A DNA stretch of 64,000 nt, taken from the NCBI RefSeq assembly GCF_009688945.1, contig NZ_AP021874.1, positions 2,418,001 through 2,482,000 on the forward strand, read 5' to 3'. A program made the position numbers and the translations under genes. Each line of letters opens with the position of its first letter. The first letter of the stretch is position 1. Source of the stretch: Desulfosarcina alkanivorans. Its GTDB lineage: Bacteria > Desulfobacterota > Desulfobacteria > Desulfobacterales > Desulfosarcinaceae. Below, piece by piece: positions 1-7,308 of this stretch. The notes beneath the pieces were generated by a model. The model had not been told where the DNA came from. It did no database searches and worked only from the letters and a program-made list of their open reading frames with translations.

Positions 1-1054
1 TCGGCGGATGCGGATCTTTTCGATCGCCGTATAAGGGACGGTTCGGCTCAATCTCGGTCGCAATGGATGTCAGCATCCGGACGGATGCCACCGGATGGTC
101 CCCCACCGCGGATTCTCCCGACAGCATGACGCAATCGGTACCGTCGAGGATGGCATTGGCCACATCGGTGGCTTCGGCGCGGGTGGGCAGTCGGTTGGCG
201 ACCATGGATTCGAGCATCTGGGTGGCGGTAATGATGGGCTTTCCCAACCGATTGGCCATGGCCACGATCTTCTTCTGCACCGAAGGAATCTGGGCGATGG
301 GAATCTCCACCCCCAGGTCGCCGCGGGCCACCATGATGCCGTCGGCGGCATCGAGAATACCGGCAAGGTTTTCGACGGCCCGGGACCGCTCGATCTTGGC
401 GATGATCATGGGATCATGGCCCAGGGCGTGGGCAGCCGCCCTGACCGCGTTTACATCGGCAGCACTTTCGACGAAGGACTGACTGACCGCGTCGACACCG
501 CATTCCAGAGCGAATTCCAGACACTGGCGGTCGCGGTCGGTGAAGGCCGAGATGCCCAGGTCGACATCCGGGATATTGAGCCCCTTGCGCGACCGGATCG
601 GCCCGCCGACAACCACTTCACAGAGAACGTCGGGTGCACGCACATCGATGACCCTGAGCTGGATGAAGCCGTCGTTGATATAAACGTGGTCTCCCCGGCC
701 GACCACCGAGGGAAGCTCGGGAAAGGAAACACTCATGCGGTCGATCGTTCCGGCGACCGTTTCAGTGGTCAGGGTCAGCGGCTGTCCGTTTTCCAGTTCG
801 AGCGGCTCACCGACCAGTTCACCGATACGGATCTTGGGACCCGGCAGGTCGGCCATGATCGCCACCGGTCGGCCCAGGTCGGCCGAGGCCTTGCGGATGG
901 CGTCGATATCCCGGGCGTGCCCGCTGAACTCCCCATGGGAAAAATTCAGGCGGGCCACGTTCATCCCCGCCTCGACCAGTTGCGACAACACCTCCGGCGA
1001 ACGGGATGCCGGACCGATGGTGCAGACGATCTTGGTTTTGTTGACCGGAAACAT
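1..1054 (-). CDS. pyk: Pyruvate kinase, C-terminus cut by window edge
   Basis: Catalyses phosphoenolpyruvate + ADP to pyruvate + ATP in the cytoplasm. The reading frame begins MFPVNKTKIVCTIGPAS, the classic pyruvate kinase N-terminus, and continues with NFSHG, the MADLPGPKIRIG segment, the GVDAVSQSFVE segment, the MIIAKIE metal/substrate motif, MVARGDLGVEIP and the ITATQMLESM signature. About 351 codons are present, so the regulatory C-terminal domain lies outside the window. I chose the ATG at 1054 because an AAGG lies about 7 nt upstream; an in-frame ATG at 1069 is an alternative. It lies 47 bp downstream of the glycerate kinase gene on the same strand, an arrangement that would channel 2-phosphoglycerate towards pyruvate. 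Confidence 0.95.
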   Translation of the reverse strand, partial: MFPVNKTKIVCTIGPASRSPEVLSQLVEAGMNVARLNFSHGEFSGHARDIDAIRKASADLGRPVAIMADLPGPKIRIGELVGEPLELENGQPLTLTTETVAGTIDRMSVSFPELPSVVGRGDHVYINDGFIQLRVIDVRAPDVLCEVVVGGPIRSRKGLNIPDVDLGISAFTDRDRQCLEFALECGVDAVSQSFVESAADVNAVRAAAHALGHDPMIIAKIERSRAVENLAGILDAADGIMVARGDLGVEIPIAQIPSVQKKIVAMANRLGKPIITATQMLESMVANRLPTRAEATDVANAILDGTDCVMLSGESAVGDHPVASVRMLTSIATEIEPNRPLYGDRKDPHPP

Positions 1055-1101
1055 GGGCTGACCTTTCATGCTGGTATGATGGATGCCGGGGGAACGGCCA
1101 T

Positions 1102-2445
1102 TCACTGGCCCACGAGCACGATCTGAAGATCCATGACATTGGTTCGGGTGGGGCCGGTGACCAGAAGATCCCCCAGGGGATGAAAAAAGCGATACGCGTC
1201 GTTGTTGGCCAGGCAGCGGCCGGCGGAAATGCCCAGGGCGTCGGCGCGGGCAACCGTGGAACCGTCGGCAAAGGCACCGGCCGCATCGGTGGGACCGTCC
1301 GTGCCATCCGTACCGGCGGAAAGCAGCAGCGTACGGTGATCACCGGACAGCTCGAGGCCTGCGGCAAGGGCCAGTTCCATATTACGCCCCCCCAGTCCGT
1401 CGCCCCTGATCGTCACCGTGGTTTCCCCGCCGGAAAGCAGACAGGCGGGGGCCGGGATCGGACGGCCGGAACGGCGGACCTCCTTGGCCACGGCACACAG
1501 CACCTTGGCCACATCCCCCGCTTCTCCCTGGATCATGCTGGAGAGCACGAGAGGAGTGAATCCCTGCCGTCGGGATTCGTTTTCAGCGGCCCGCAGCGCA
1601 TCCGAAATGCTGCCGACGATCCGGTTGTCCACACGGTCGAATACAGGGTCGCCGGGCTTCGGCGTTTCATCCGCCTGCCCCCGGTCCCCCCGGAAGAGAT
1701 GGCGGCGCACCGGCTCGGGGATGCGGTCCGACAGGTCATGGCGGTGCAGGATCTCGATGCAGTCGGCGAAGGTGCCCGGGTCCGGTGCCGTTGCCCCCGA
1801 GGCGATGATGTCCAGATTGTCGCCGATCACATCGGACAGTATCAGCGAAACGATGCGGGCGCCGTTGGCATGCCGGCACAATTGCCCGCCCTTGATGCGC
1901 GACAGGTGCTTGCGGATGGTGTTGATCTCGTGGATCGTCGCCCCGCAGGCCAGCAGCAGACGGGTAGTCTCCTGCTTGTCGGCCAGGCCGATGCCGCCGG
2001 CGGGTGCCGGGGTCAGGGCGGAGCCCCCGCCGGAAATCATGCACAGGATCAGGTCATCGGGGCCGGCGGTGGCCACCAGGTCCAGAAGCGCGGCCGTGGC
2101 CCGGACGCCGTTTTCATCGGGCACCGGGTGTCCGGCTTCCATCACCCGGCAGCGCTGCAGGGGTACCGCGTGGTCGTATTTGGTGATCACCAGGCCGGCG
2201 TCGATGCGGCCGCCCAGCACCCGCTCCGCCGAACGGGCCATGGCCGCGGACGCCTTGCCGGCACCGATCAGGTATATCCTGCCGGCCGCTCCAAGGGGAT
2301 AAACCGTCTCACCCACCCGCAGGTCGCCGGCAGCCAGGCGAAGCTGCCGGTCGACGCAGCCGGCCGGGTCCACCGCCTTGATGCCGGCGTTGAAAATGGT
2401 CCTTGCGATGGTTTTCAACCCCTGTCTGCCGCCCGCCGTTTTCAA
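1102..2445 (-). CDS. Glycerate 2-kinase (DUF4147/MOFRL family)
   Basis: Phosphorylates D-glycerate, most likely at position 2, feeding lower glycolysis. The 447-residue length and the two-part architecture fit the GckA/TtuD family: an N-terminal DUF4147 domain with GAGKASAAMARSAE, GHPVPDENG and CMISGGGSAL, then a C-terminal MOFRL domain with LLSGGETTVTIRGDG.GGRN and SAGTDGTDGPTDAAGA. The start is TTG with a strong GGAAGG about 8-9 nt upstream. That ribosome-binding site overlaps the last codons of the decayed methyltransferase just upstream, so the two were probably translated together. Adjacency to pyruvate kinase supports a glycerate-assimilation role. The 2-kinase regiospecificity is from family knowledge, not visible directly. 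Confidence 0.9.
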   Translation of the reverse strand: MKTAGGRQGLKTIARTIFNAGIKAVDPAGCVDRQLRLAAGDLRVGETVYPLGAAGRIYLIGAGKASAAMARSAERVLGGRIDAGLVITKYDHAVPLQRCRVMEAGHPVPDENGVRATAALLDLVATAGPDDLILCMISGGGSALTPAPAGGIGLADKQETTRLLLACGATIHEINTIRKHLSRIKGGQLCRHANGARIVSLILSDVIGDNLDIIASGATAPDPGTFADCIEILHRHDLSDRIPEPVRRHLFRGDRGQADETPKPGDPVFDRVDNRIVGSISDALRAAENESRRQGFTPLVLSSMIQGEAGDVAKVLCAVAKEVRRSGRPIPAPACLLSGGETTVTIRGDGLGGRNMELALAAGLELSGDHRTLLLSAGTDGTDGPTDAAGAFADGSTVARADALGISAGRCLANNDAYRFFHPLGDLLVTGPTRTNVMDLQIVLVGQ

Positions 2446-2450
2446 CTTGT

Positions 2451-2922
2451 TTATCCTTCCAGAATGCCGGCCCGGAACGCCTTGAGGTAGTTCATGCAGA
2501 AGCTGTCCCGGCCGGCCGGGGCCTCGACGGCGACGATCGCGGCCATCATCCGCTGGTCCAGCGGGTTGATGAGCGCCCCGTCCAGTCCCCTGGGGATGGC
2601 CATGGTCATGAAGGCCTGGTTCATGAATTTACTCGCCGGCAGCCCGTAGGAGATGTTGCTCAGCCCGCAGGCGGTGTGGATGCCTGGAACGGCCGCCACG
2701 ATTCGCTTAATCGTGTTGATGAACGCCACCCCGAAAGTGCCGTCCACCAACAGGGGGCTGCCCCAGCGGGTCCACGAAGATTCCGGCATTGACGTCAAGA
2801 TAATCCGCCCCGGCCTCTGCCTGCTCCGTGGCCACCTGCTGGATGGCCGCGGCATCCTGGGCTTCGATGGCCGCCTTGATCGCCTTCCTGCTGGCGTTGA
2901 TCAGTTCGCCGATGATAATCAT
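2451..2922 (-). pseudogene. Decayed methyltetrahydrofolate:corrinoid methyltransferase
   Basis: The start at 2922 (MIIIGELINASRK, GGGAG about 8 nt upstream) and the first 50 codons, through GADYLDVNAGIFVD, match the N-terminus of pterin-binding methyltransferases of the AcsE/methyl-THF-cobalamin type. The C-terminal 100 codons (STFGVAF-like start, CGLSNISYGLP, FMNQAFMTMAI, GLDGALINPLD, AGRDSFCMNYLKAFRAG) match the family's C-terminus. Roughly 100-130 central residues, including much of the TIM barrel, are missing, and the two halves are in different frames because of a run of five G (2753-2757, C on the coding strand). Removing one base would restore a short fused frame, but the internal deletion would remain. 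The product cannot be a normal methyltransferase. Intact relatives act in methyl transfer to corrinoid proteins. Confidence 0.85.
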
Positions 2923-2981
2923 GGATATACTCCCGTGTTGGGTTGCTGTCAATTTATGGGCCATGGAAAACGATGTCGGCC

Positions 2982-3344
2982 TTACTGGTAATCCCCCATC
3001 AATTTCGGCACGACAGCGGTTATATCGGTGATGGACAGGAACGTGGTGGCGACCGGTTCGGGCATGCGGTGGTAAGCCAGCACCCACCCCATGATCTTGG
3101 CACAGCCGATGATCAACAGGACCACGGAACTGGTATTATTATTGACCGTCCAGCGGGCAACCGTTGCCCAACGGCCTGAATGGTTATCGGTTCTTTTCAG
3201 GCGTGCCGTGCCGCCCCGGCACTTCAATAACGCACCCACCATCGGCAGGACGCGACACAGACCCGCTTCGACGCCGGAAACATGCATGACGGCCGCCACC
3301 ATCTCATTCACGTGAACCCTATCCATATCCGGTTTATCTGTCAT
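2982..3344 (-). pseudogene. Short ORF carrying a TRAP transporter DctM C-terminal remnant
   Basis: A reading frame of about 120 codons from ATG 3344. Its second half (about 3021-3134) reads SSVVLLIIGCAKIMGWVLAY followed by MPEPVATTFLSIT, which resembles a transmembrane segment and loop near the C-terminus of the large permease (DctM) of TRAP dicarboxylate transporters. The first half (MTDKPDMDRVHVNEMVAAV...) is not recognised and is not DctM-like. No DctP or DctQ gene and no further DctM sequence is nearby, so I read this as a remnant captured in a small ORF rather than a functional permease. The resemblance covers only about 38 residues and is moderate evidence. Confidence 0.4.
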
Positions 3345-3383
3345 TGGGCCTGACCTTACCTCCAAGGGGCTGGCAGGAAGGGA

Positions 3384-4730
3384 TCAATGCCCGGCCAGTT
3401 GCTTAAGGCGGGTCAGCACCTCCCACGAAAAGGTCTCGCTCTGGCAGGGAAAAATGGCGTTGTTGGTGAAAATGGGATCCGACGCCAGATCGTAGCGGGA
3501 GGCCGCCACGGCGTCATCCCACATGGGGGTATGGGGGATGGGGGTGTAATGGGCGATCACCGGGGTGACCCCGGCCTGCTTCACGACGGCGATGGAGTTT
3601 TCCACGCCGGTCACATCCTGGCCGGGAAGCCCCGCCAGCAGGTAGGCGCCCACCTGGCCGGCATTGAATCCGGCGGCCTTGAGGTGACCGATCGTGCGAA
3701 GGAACTCGTCTTCGTTCACTTTCCGGTCCATGGACTGCCGCCGCTCGAATGCCGTGGTTTCCAGCCCCAGCCGAATCGTGTGGAACCCGGCCCGCCGCAT
3801 CAACCGGGCCAGCGGCAGGGTAATCTCCCGGATGTGCAGGGCGTTGGGGGTATGAAAGCGCACATCCATGCCCGCAGCGATAATCCCCTCAAGCAGGGGA
3901 ATGATGTGGCGCTCGGCATCGACCAGCAGGGCGTCGTCATAAAAGGCAAAATCCCGCACACCGTGGTGCCGGTGCCAGTATTCGATTTCAGCCACGACCG
4001 ACCGGGGGCTGCGCCGCATCATGCGGGGCTGCAGCCGGTGGGAGGCGCAGTAGGCACACTGGAACGGACACCCGCGCGAGGTCAGCAGGGGCACATGCAC
4101 CAGGCGGGACGCCAGGTCCATGGCCGCCCGGGGCAGGCTGTCCAGGTCCTGCGGGTCGAACCGGGGGGTGGGCGACCAGCCGGTCATTTCGGCCGCCAGC
4201 GGCAGGATGGCCCCTTCTCCCGGGCCGACCACCACCCGGTCGGCCCCGCAGGTGCGGCGCGCATGATCGGTGCACAAGGTGGCATAGATGCCGCCCAGCA
4301 CCACCGGGACCTGCGGGTGTATGGACCTGACGGCGGCAATGGTTTCACGAGCCCCCGGATACCAATAGGTCATCAGGGATGTCACCAGCACCAGGTCCGG
4401 CGGGTCCATGGCCGACAGATCCCGTCGGAACCAGTCGGGATCGATGCCGTAGCGGCAGTAATTGCGCGGGATGTCTTCGAGGCCCGGCGGTTTGGCGATA
4501 ACGGTTTTCAGGTAAGGACCGCGCCCGCAGCGCGCCGATGGCGACGGCCGCGACGCGGAGCTCGGGTGGAAGCGGTCCAGGCAGTCCAGGTAGGACACCC
4601 GGGCCCCGTGGTGGCGCAGAATCCCTCCCAGGGTCAGCAGACCCAGCGGGTTGGCCCAGAAGTCGTAGGCGGCAAAATCGTGAATCCAGGGATTGACCAG
4701 CAGGATATGGGGGGCGTGGGAAGGATTCAT
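3384..4730 (-). CDS. B12-binding-domain radical SAM protein
   Basis: A 448-residue protein with an N-terminal cobalamin-binding-like region (HILLVNPWIHDFAAYDFWANPLG.. with GGILRHHGARVSYLDC and later VVLGGIYATL) followed by a radical SAM domain with the canonical CxxxCxxC cluster motif CPFQCAYC at about residue 220. Downstream features typical of the class are the FYDDALL segment, RLGLET and YLLAGLPGQ. Family members use S-adenosylmethionine and sometimes cobalamin for methyl transfer or other radical chemistry; the substrate is unknown here. It is a single gene transcribed in the same direction as its neighbours but separated from AhbB by about 235 bp. Start at ATG 4730; a weak GGTGG lies upstream. 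Confidence 0.85.
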   Translation of the reverse strand: MNPSHAPHILLVNPWIHDFAAYDFWANPLGLLTLGGILRHHGARVSYLDCLDRFHPSSASRPSPSARCGRGPYLKTVIAKPPGLEDIPRNYCRYGIDPDWFRRDLSAMDPPDLVLVTSLMTYWYPGARETIAAVRSIHPQVPVVLGGIYATLCTDHARRTCGADRVVVGPGEGAILPLAAEMTGWSPTPRFDPQDLDSLPRAAMDLASRLVHVPLLTSRGCPFQCAYCASHRLQPRMMRRSPRSVVAEIEYWHRHHGVRDFAFYDDALLVDAERHIIPLLEGIIAAGMDVRFHTPNALHIREITLPLARLMRRAGFHTIRLGLETTAFERRQSMDRKVNEDEFLRTIGHLKAAGFNAGQVGAYLLAGLPGQDVTGVENSIAVVKQAGVTPVIAHYTPIPHTPMWDDAVAASRYDLASDPIFTNNAIFPCQSETFSWEVLTRLKQLAGH

Positions 4731-4965
4731 GGGACCACCGGTTGCTTACCTGACCCGGATATACCGGAAACGACATGCAATTTATTTGGGTTTTTTCTAT
4801 TATCTGGGTCTCAACATGTAGGTTCCCCGCCAGAAAGGGTAGCTTGGGGCCCAGATCAAGGCCGCAGTGTTATTGAAACCGCAGGCGCAGCAGCGCTACG
4901 TCGAGGACGTTCAAAAACGTGAGAACGCAGAGATGGGCGGCAAGATGCCGTTTCTGGTGGGGAAC

Positions 4966-5484
4966 CTATATGGCATCGGGAAAATACGTCATCGAAATCT
5001 TCTTCAGCTCCCGGCGGCTGAACAGCAACTGGTAGGTCTCCACCCCTGCGCGTTCCGACATTTCACGGGCCGTCTCCCGGCACTCATCCTCGTCCTTGCC
5101 GTGGATCATGGTGTACAGGTTGTAAGGCCAGCCGTCAGCCGGGTCGCGCCGGTAGCAGTGGGAGACGGCGCGAAACGACGCCATGATCTCCCCCACGGCC
5201 TCGATCCGGTCCTCGGCAACCTGCCAGGCGGTCATGGCATTGGCCTGGTAACCGGACTTCTGATGGCGCAAGGTGGCGCCGAAACGACGGATCACCCCCC
5301 GTTCGGTAAGGCTGTCCAGCGTCTCGATAAAGGTCGCTTCGGGGATCCCGATCGCTTCGGCCAGCACCTGGTAAGGGCGGGATACGATGGGGATGTCCCC
5401 CTGAATGGAGGCAATCACTTTCTTTTCGATTTCGGTCAGCATGGGCGATGTTATGGATGGTTGTCTCATGGATGTCAAGGCCAT
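4966..5484 (-). CDS. ahbB: Siroheme decarboxylase subunit, AhbB-like (Lrp/AsnC fold)
   Basis: In sulfate reducers, AhbA and AhbB decarboxylate siroheme to didecarboxysiroheme on the alternative heme pathway. This 172-residue protein has an N-terminal winged-helix region (MLTEIEKKVIASIQGDIPIV, ...EATFIETLDSLTERGVIRRFGATLRHQKSGY) and an AsnC-like ligand domain with VSHCYRRDPADGWPYNLYTM, matching the H-Y-x-R type motif of AhbB. Possible starts are 5484, 5469 and 5442; the last begins at MLTEIEKK, where family similarity begins, but none has a strong ribosome-binding site. AhbA and the later Ahb enzymes are not in the window. Assignment to AhbB rather than AhbA or a plain AsnC regulator is from motif recall. 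Confidence 0.8.
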   Translation of the reverse strand: MALTSMRQPSITSPMLTEIEKKVIASIQGDIPIVSRPYQVLAEAIGIPEATFIETLDSLTERGVIRRFGATLRHQKSGYQANAMTAWQVAEDRIEAVGEIMASFRAVSHCYRRDPADGWPYNLYTMIHGKDEDECRETAREMSERAGVETYQLLFSRRELKKISMTYFPDAI

Positions 5485-5535
5485 AAGGTAATCACGCTCA
5501 AGGGTTCAGCGGGGAAGTCGCCGGTGCCGGTACCG

Positions 5536-6636
5536 TCAGAACTCCGGAAACAAACCATGGATCTCCGCCTCGCTGGCGCCGCAGACACCTCTTTCGGTGA
5601 CAAAGCCGGTCACCAGGCGGGCCGGGGTGACGTCAAAGGCGAAATCCGCTGCCGGACTGGATTCAGGAGGCACCAGCACCCGGGTGATCCGGCCGTCGGC
5701 CAGGCCCTGAATGTAGCGCACCTCGTCGGGGTTGCGTTCCTCGATGGGAATTTCTTTCACCCCGTCGGTCATGGTCCAGTCGAACGTGGAAGACGGCAGG
5801 GCCACGTAAAAAGGGATGCCGTTGTCCCGGGCAGCCAGGGCCTTGAGATAGGTGCCGATCTTGTTGGCCACGTCGCCCGTATGGGTGGAGCGATCGGTCC
5901 CCACGATCACCATGTCCACCCGGCCGTGCTGCATGAGATGGCCCCCGGCGTTGTCCGTTATCACCGTGTGGGGCACCCCGTGCTTGCCCAGTTCCCATGC
6001 GGTCAGGCGTGCCCCCTGGTTGAGCGGCCGGGTTTCGTCCACCCAGACGTGCAGATCCACGCCCCGGTTGAAAGCCTCGTAGATCGGTGCCGTGGCCGTG
6101 CCGTATTCGATGCAGGCCAGCCAGCCGGCATTGCAGTGGGTCAGAATGTTGACCGTCGCCCCGTTTTTCTCGCGGCTGACGGACGTGATGAGATCGGCAC
6201 CGTGTACGCCGAGTCGCCGGCAGTTCTCCGCCTCCTCCTCGGCAATGGCCGCGGCTTCGTTGCGGGCGACGTCGATGCGATCCGCCGCGGTGCCGGCGGC
6301 CATCACTTTTTCAAGCACCCGGTCCACCCCCCAGGCCAGGTTGACGGCCGTGGGCCGGGCGGCCTTGAGCCGAAGGCATTCCTGCCGGATGAATGCCGGG
6401 CCATCGCCGGCGGCGTCCCCCTTCATGGCCGCAATCATCACCCCGTATGCGCCGGTGACGCCGATGAGCGGGGCGCCACGCACGAACATCTCCCGAATGG
6501 CATGAATGACCGCATCAACGCTGGTCAGGTCGGCCACCACGAAACGGTGGGGCAGTTGGCGCTGATCGATCACCTTTACTGTCTTTTGATCGGCATCCAG
6601 CCAGATGGGCCGGGTCTGCTTTCCGTCGACAATCAT
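5536..6636 (-). CDS. mtnA: S-methyl-5-thioribose-1-phosphate isomerase
   Basis: Isomerises methylthioribose-1-phosphate to methylthioribulose-1-phosphate in methylthioadenosine salvage. The 366-residue protein shows the family motifs in order: RGAPLIGVTGAYG near the N-terminus, NLAWGVDRV, the catalytic-cysteine region ILTHCNAGWLA, VWVDETRPLNQGARLTAWEL, the catalytic-aspartate region ITDNAGGHLM and VIVGTDRSTHTGDVANKIGTY. Start ATG 6636 has GAGGG about 8 nt upstream; the frame is open further upstream but has no family similarity there. The gene is divergent from the MarR regulator at 6808. The C-terminus ends a little after the usual VTPARLVTGFVTERG segment, so it is full length. No other salvage gene is adjacent. 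Confidence 0.95.
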   Translation of the reverse strand: MIVDGKQTRPIWLDADQKTVKVIDQRQLPHRFVVADLTSVDAVIHAIREMFVRGAPLIGVTGAYGVMIAAMKGDAAGDGPAFIRQECLRLKAARPTAVNLAWGVDRVLEKVMAAGTAADRIDVARNEAAAIAEEEAENCRRLGVHGADLITSVSREKNGATVNILTHCNAGWLACIEYGTATAPIYEAFNRGVDLHVWVDETRPLNQGARLTAWELGKHGVPHTVITDNAGGHLMQHGRVDMVIVGTDRSTHTGDVANKIGTYLKALAARDNGIPFYVALPSSTFDWTMTDGVKEIPIEERNPDEVRYIQGLADGRITRVLVPPESSPAADFAFDVTPARLVTGFVTERGVCGASEAEIHGLFPEF

Positions 6637-6770
6637 ATTGAAATCCCTCAAGATTATTATTACGGGAACGCCAGGGCGTTTGGGCGTGTACGGTCCACGA
6701 TTACCACAAATCCTAACGATTGAAAAGAAAAGCAGGCCCCGGCGGGGGGATGTTTCGCGAGGAGGCATTT

Positions 6771-6786
6771 ATCTTGACATCAAGAT
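6771..6786 (+). promoter_or_regulatory. Palindromic MhqR-type operator
   Basis: A perfect 16-bp inverted repeat, ATCTTGA-CA-TCAAGAT, lies 21 bp before the start of the MarR-family gene. It fits the form ATCTnGAnnTCnAGAT, the core of the operator I recall for Bacillus MhqR. A TTGACA hexamer sits inside it (6774-6779), so a bound repressor could block a promoter. A partial copy of the right half (TCAAGATTATT) occurs at 6648-6658, close to the start of divergent mtnA. The likely role is autoregulation of the repressor and control of the downstream fusion gene. Confidence 0.65.
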
Positions 6787-6807
6787 TATTTTCCTTACCT
6801 TTCCGTC

Positions 6808-7245
6808 ATGGAAACCGGATCGCACATACGGCTCGTGCTGTGGAAAGCGGCCAAAGCGGTGGACCGGGTGGACCGGGACAGCATCCGCGAAACCGGCTTG
6901 AGCCTTTCGGATTTCACCATCATGGAAGCGCTCTTGCACAAGGGCCCCCTTCCCATCAATCGGATTGGCGAAAAGGTGCTGCTCAGCAGCGGATCCATGA
7001 CAGCTGCCGTCAACCGCCTGGAAGGGGCGGGTCTCGTCCGGCGGACCCAGGACCCGTCCGACGGCCGGCGCTACCTGGTTCATCTGACCCAGAACGGCCG
7101 CCGCATCGCTGCCGGGGCATACCGCCGGCACGCGCAACGGCTTGAAAAAGCCGCCGAAGCCCTGACCGCTGAAGAACGAACCCAGCTTGTGCGCCTGCTT
7201 AAAAAACTGGGCAACCATGCACAGCGAATCACCGTGGGTTCTTGA
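6808..7245 (+). CDS. MarR-family regulator, MhqR-like
   Basis: A 145-residue winged-helix repressor: METGSHIRLVLWKAAKAVDR (N-terminal dimerisation helix), LSLSDFTIMEALLHKGPLPINRIGEKVLLSSGSMTAAVNRLE (helix-turn-helix) and the wing RRTQDPSDGRRYLVHLT, which has the conserved DxRxxxVxLT form. MhqR-type MarR proteins sense quinones and electrophiles and repress dioxygenase/esterase genes. Here the next gene, 63 bp downstream on the same strand, is a fusion of exactly those two activities, and a palindrome of MhqR-box form precedes the regulator. Function as a quinone-responsive repressor is therefore inferred from family, operator and context. The ligand is not determinable from sequence. Confidence 0.88.
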   Translation: METGSHIRLVLWKAAKAVDRVDRDSIRETGLSLSDFTIMEALLHKGPLPINRIGEKVLLSSGSMTAAVNRLEGAGLVRRTQDPSDGRRYLVHLTQNGRRIAAGAYRRHAQRLEKAAEALTAEERTQLVRLLKKLGNHAQRITVGS

Positions 7246-7308
7246 TCGTTAACCGGCGGACTTGATGGACAGGCTAAAGCAACAAGCGCTTAAGAATAAG
7301 GAATGAAA

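Noticed and set aside
95..1126. Long plus-strand frame opposite pyruvate kinase
   Set aside because: It is the antisense shadow of pyk; the minus-strand product has all catalytic motifs.
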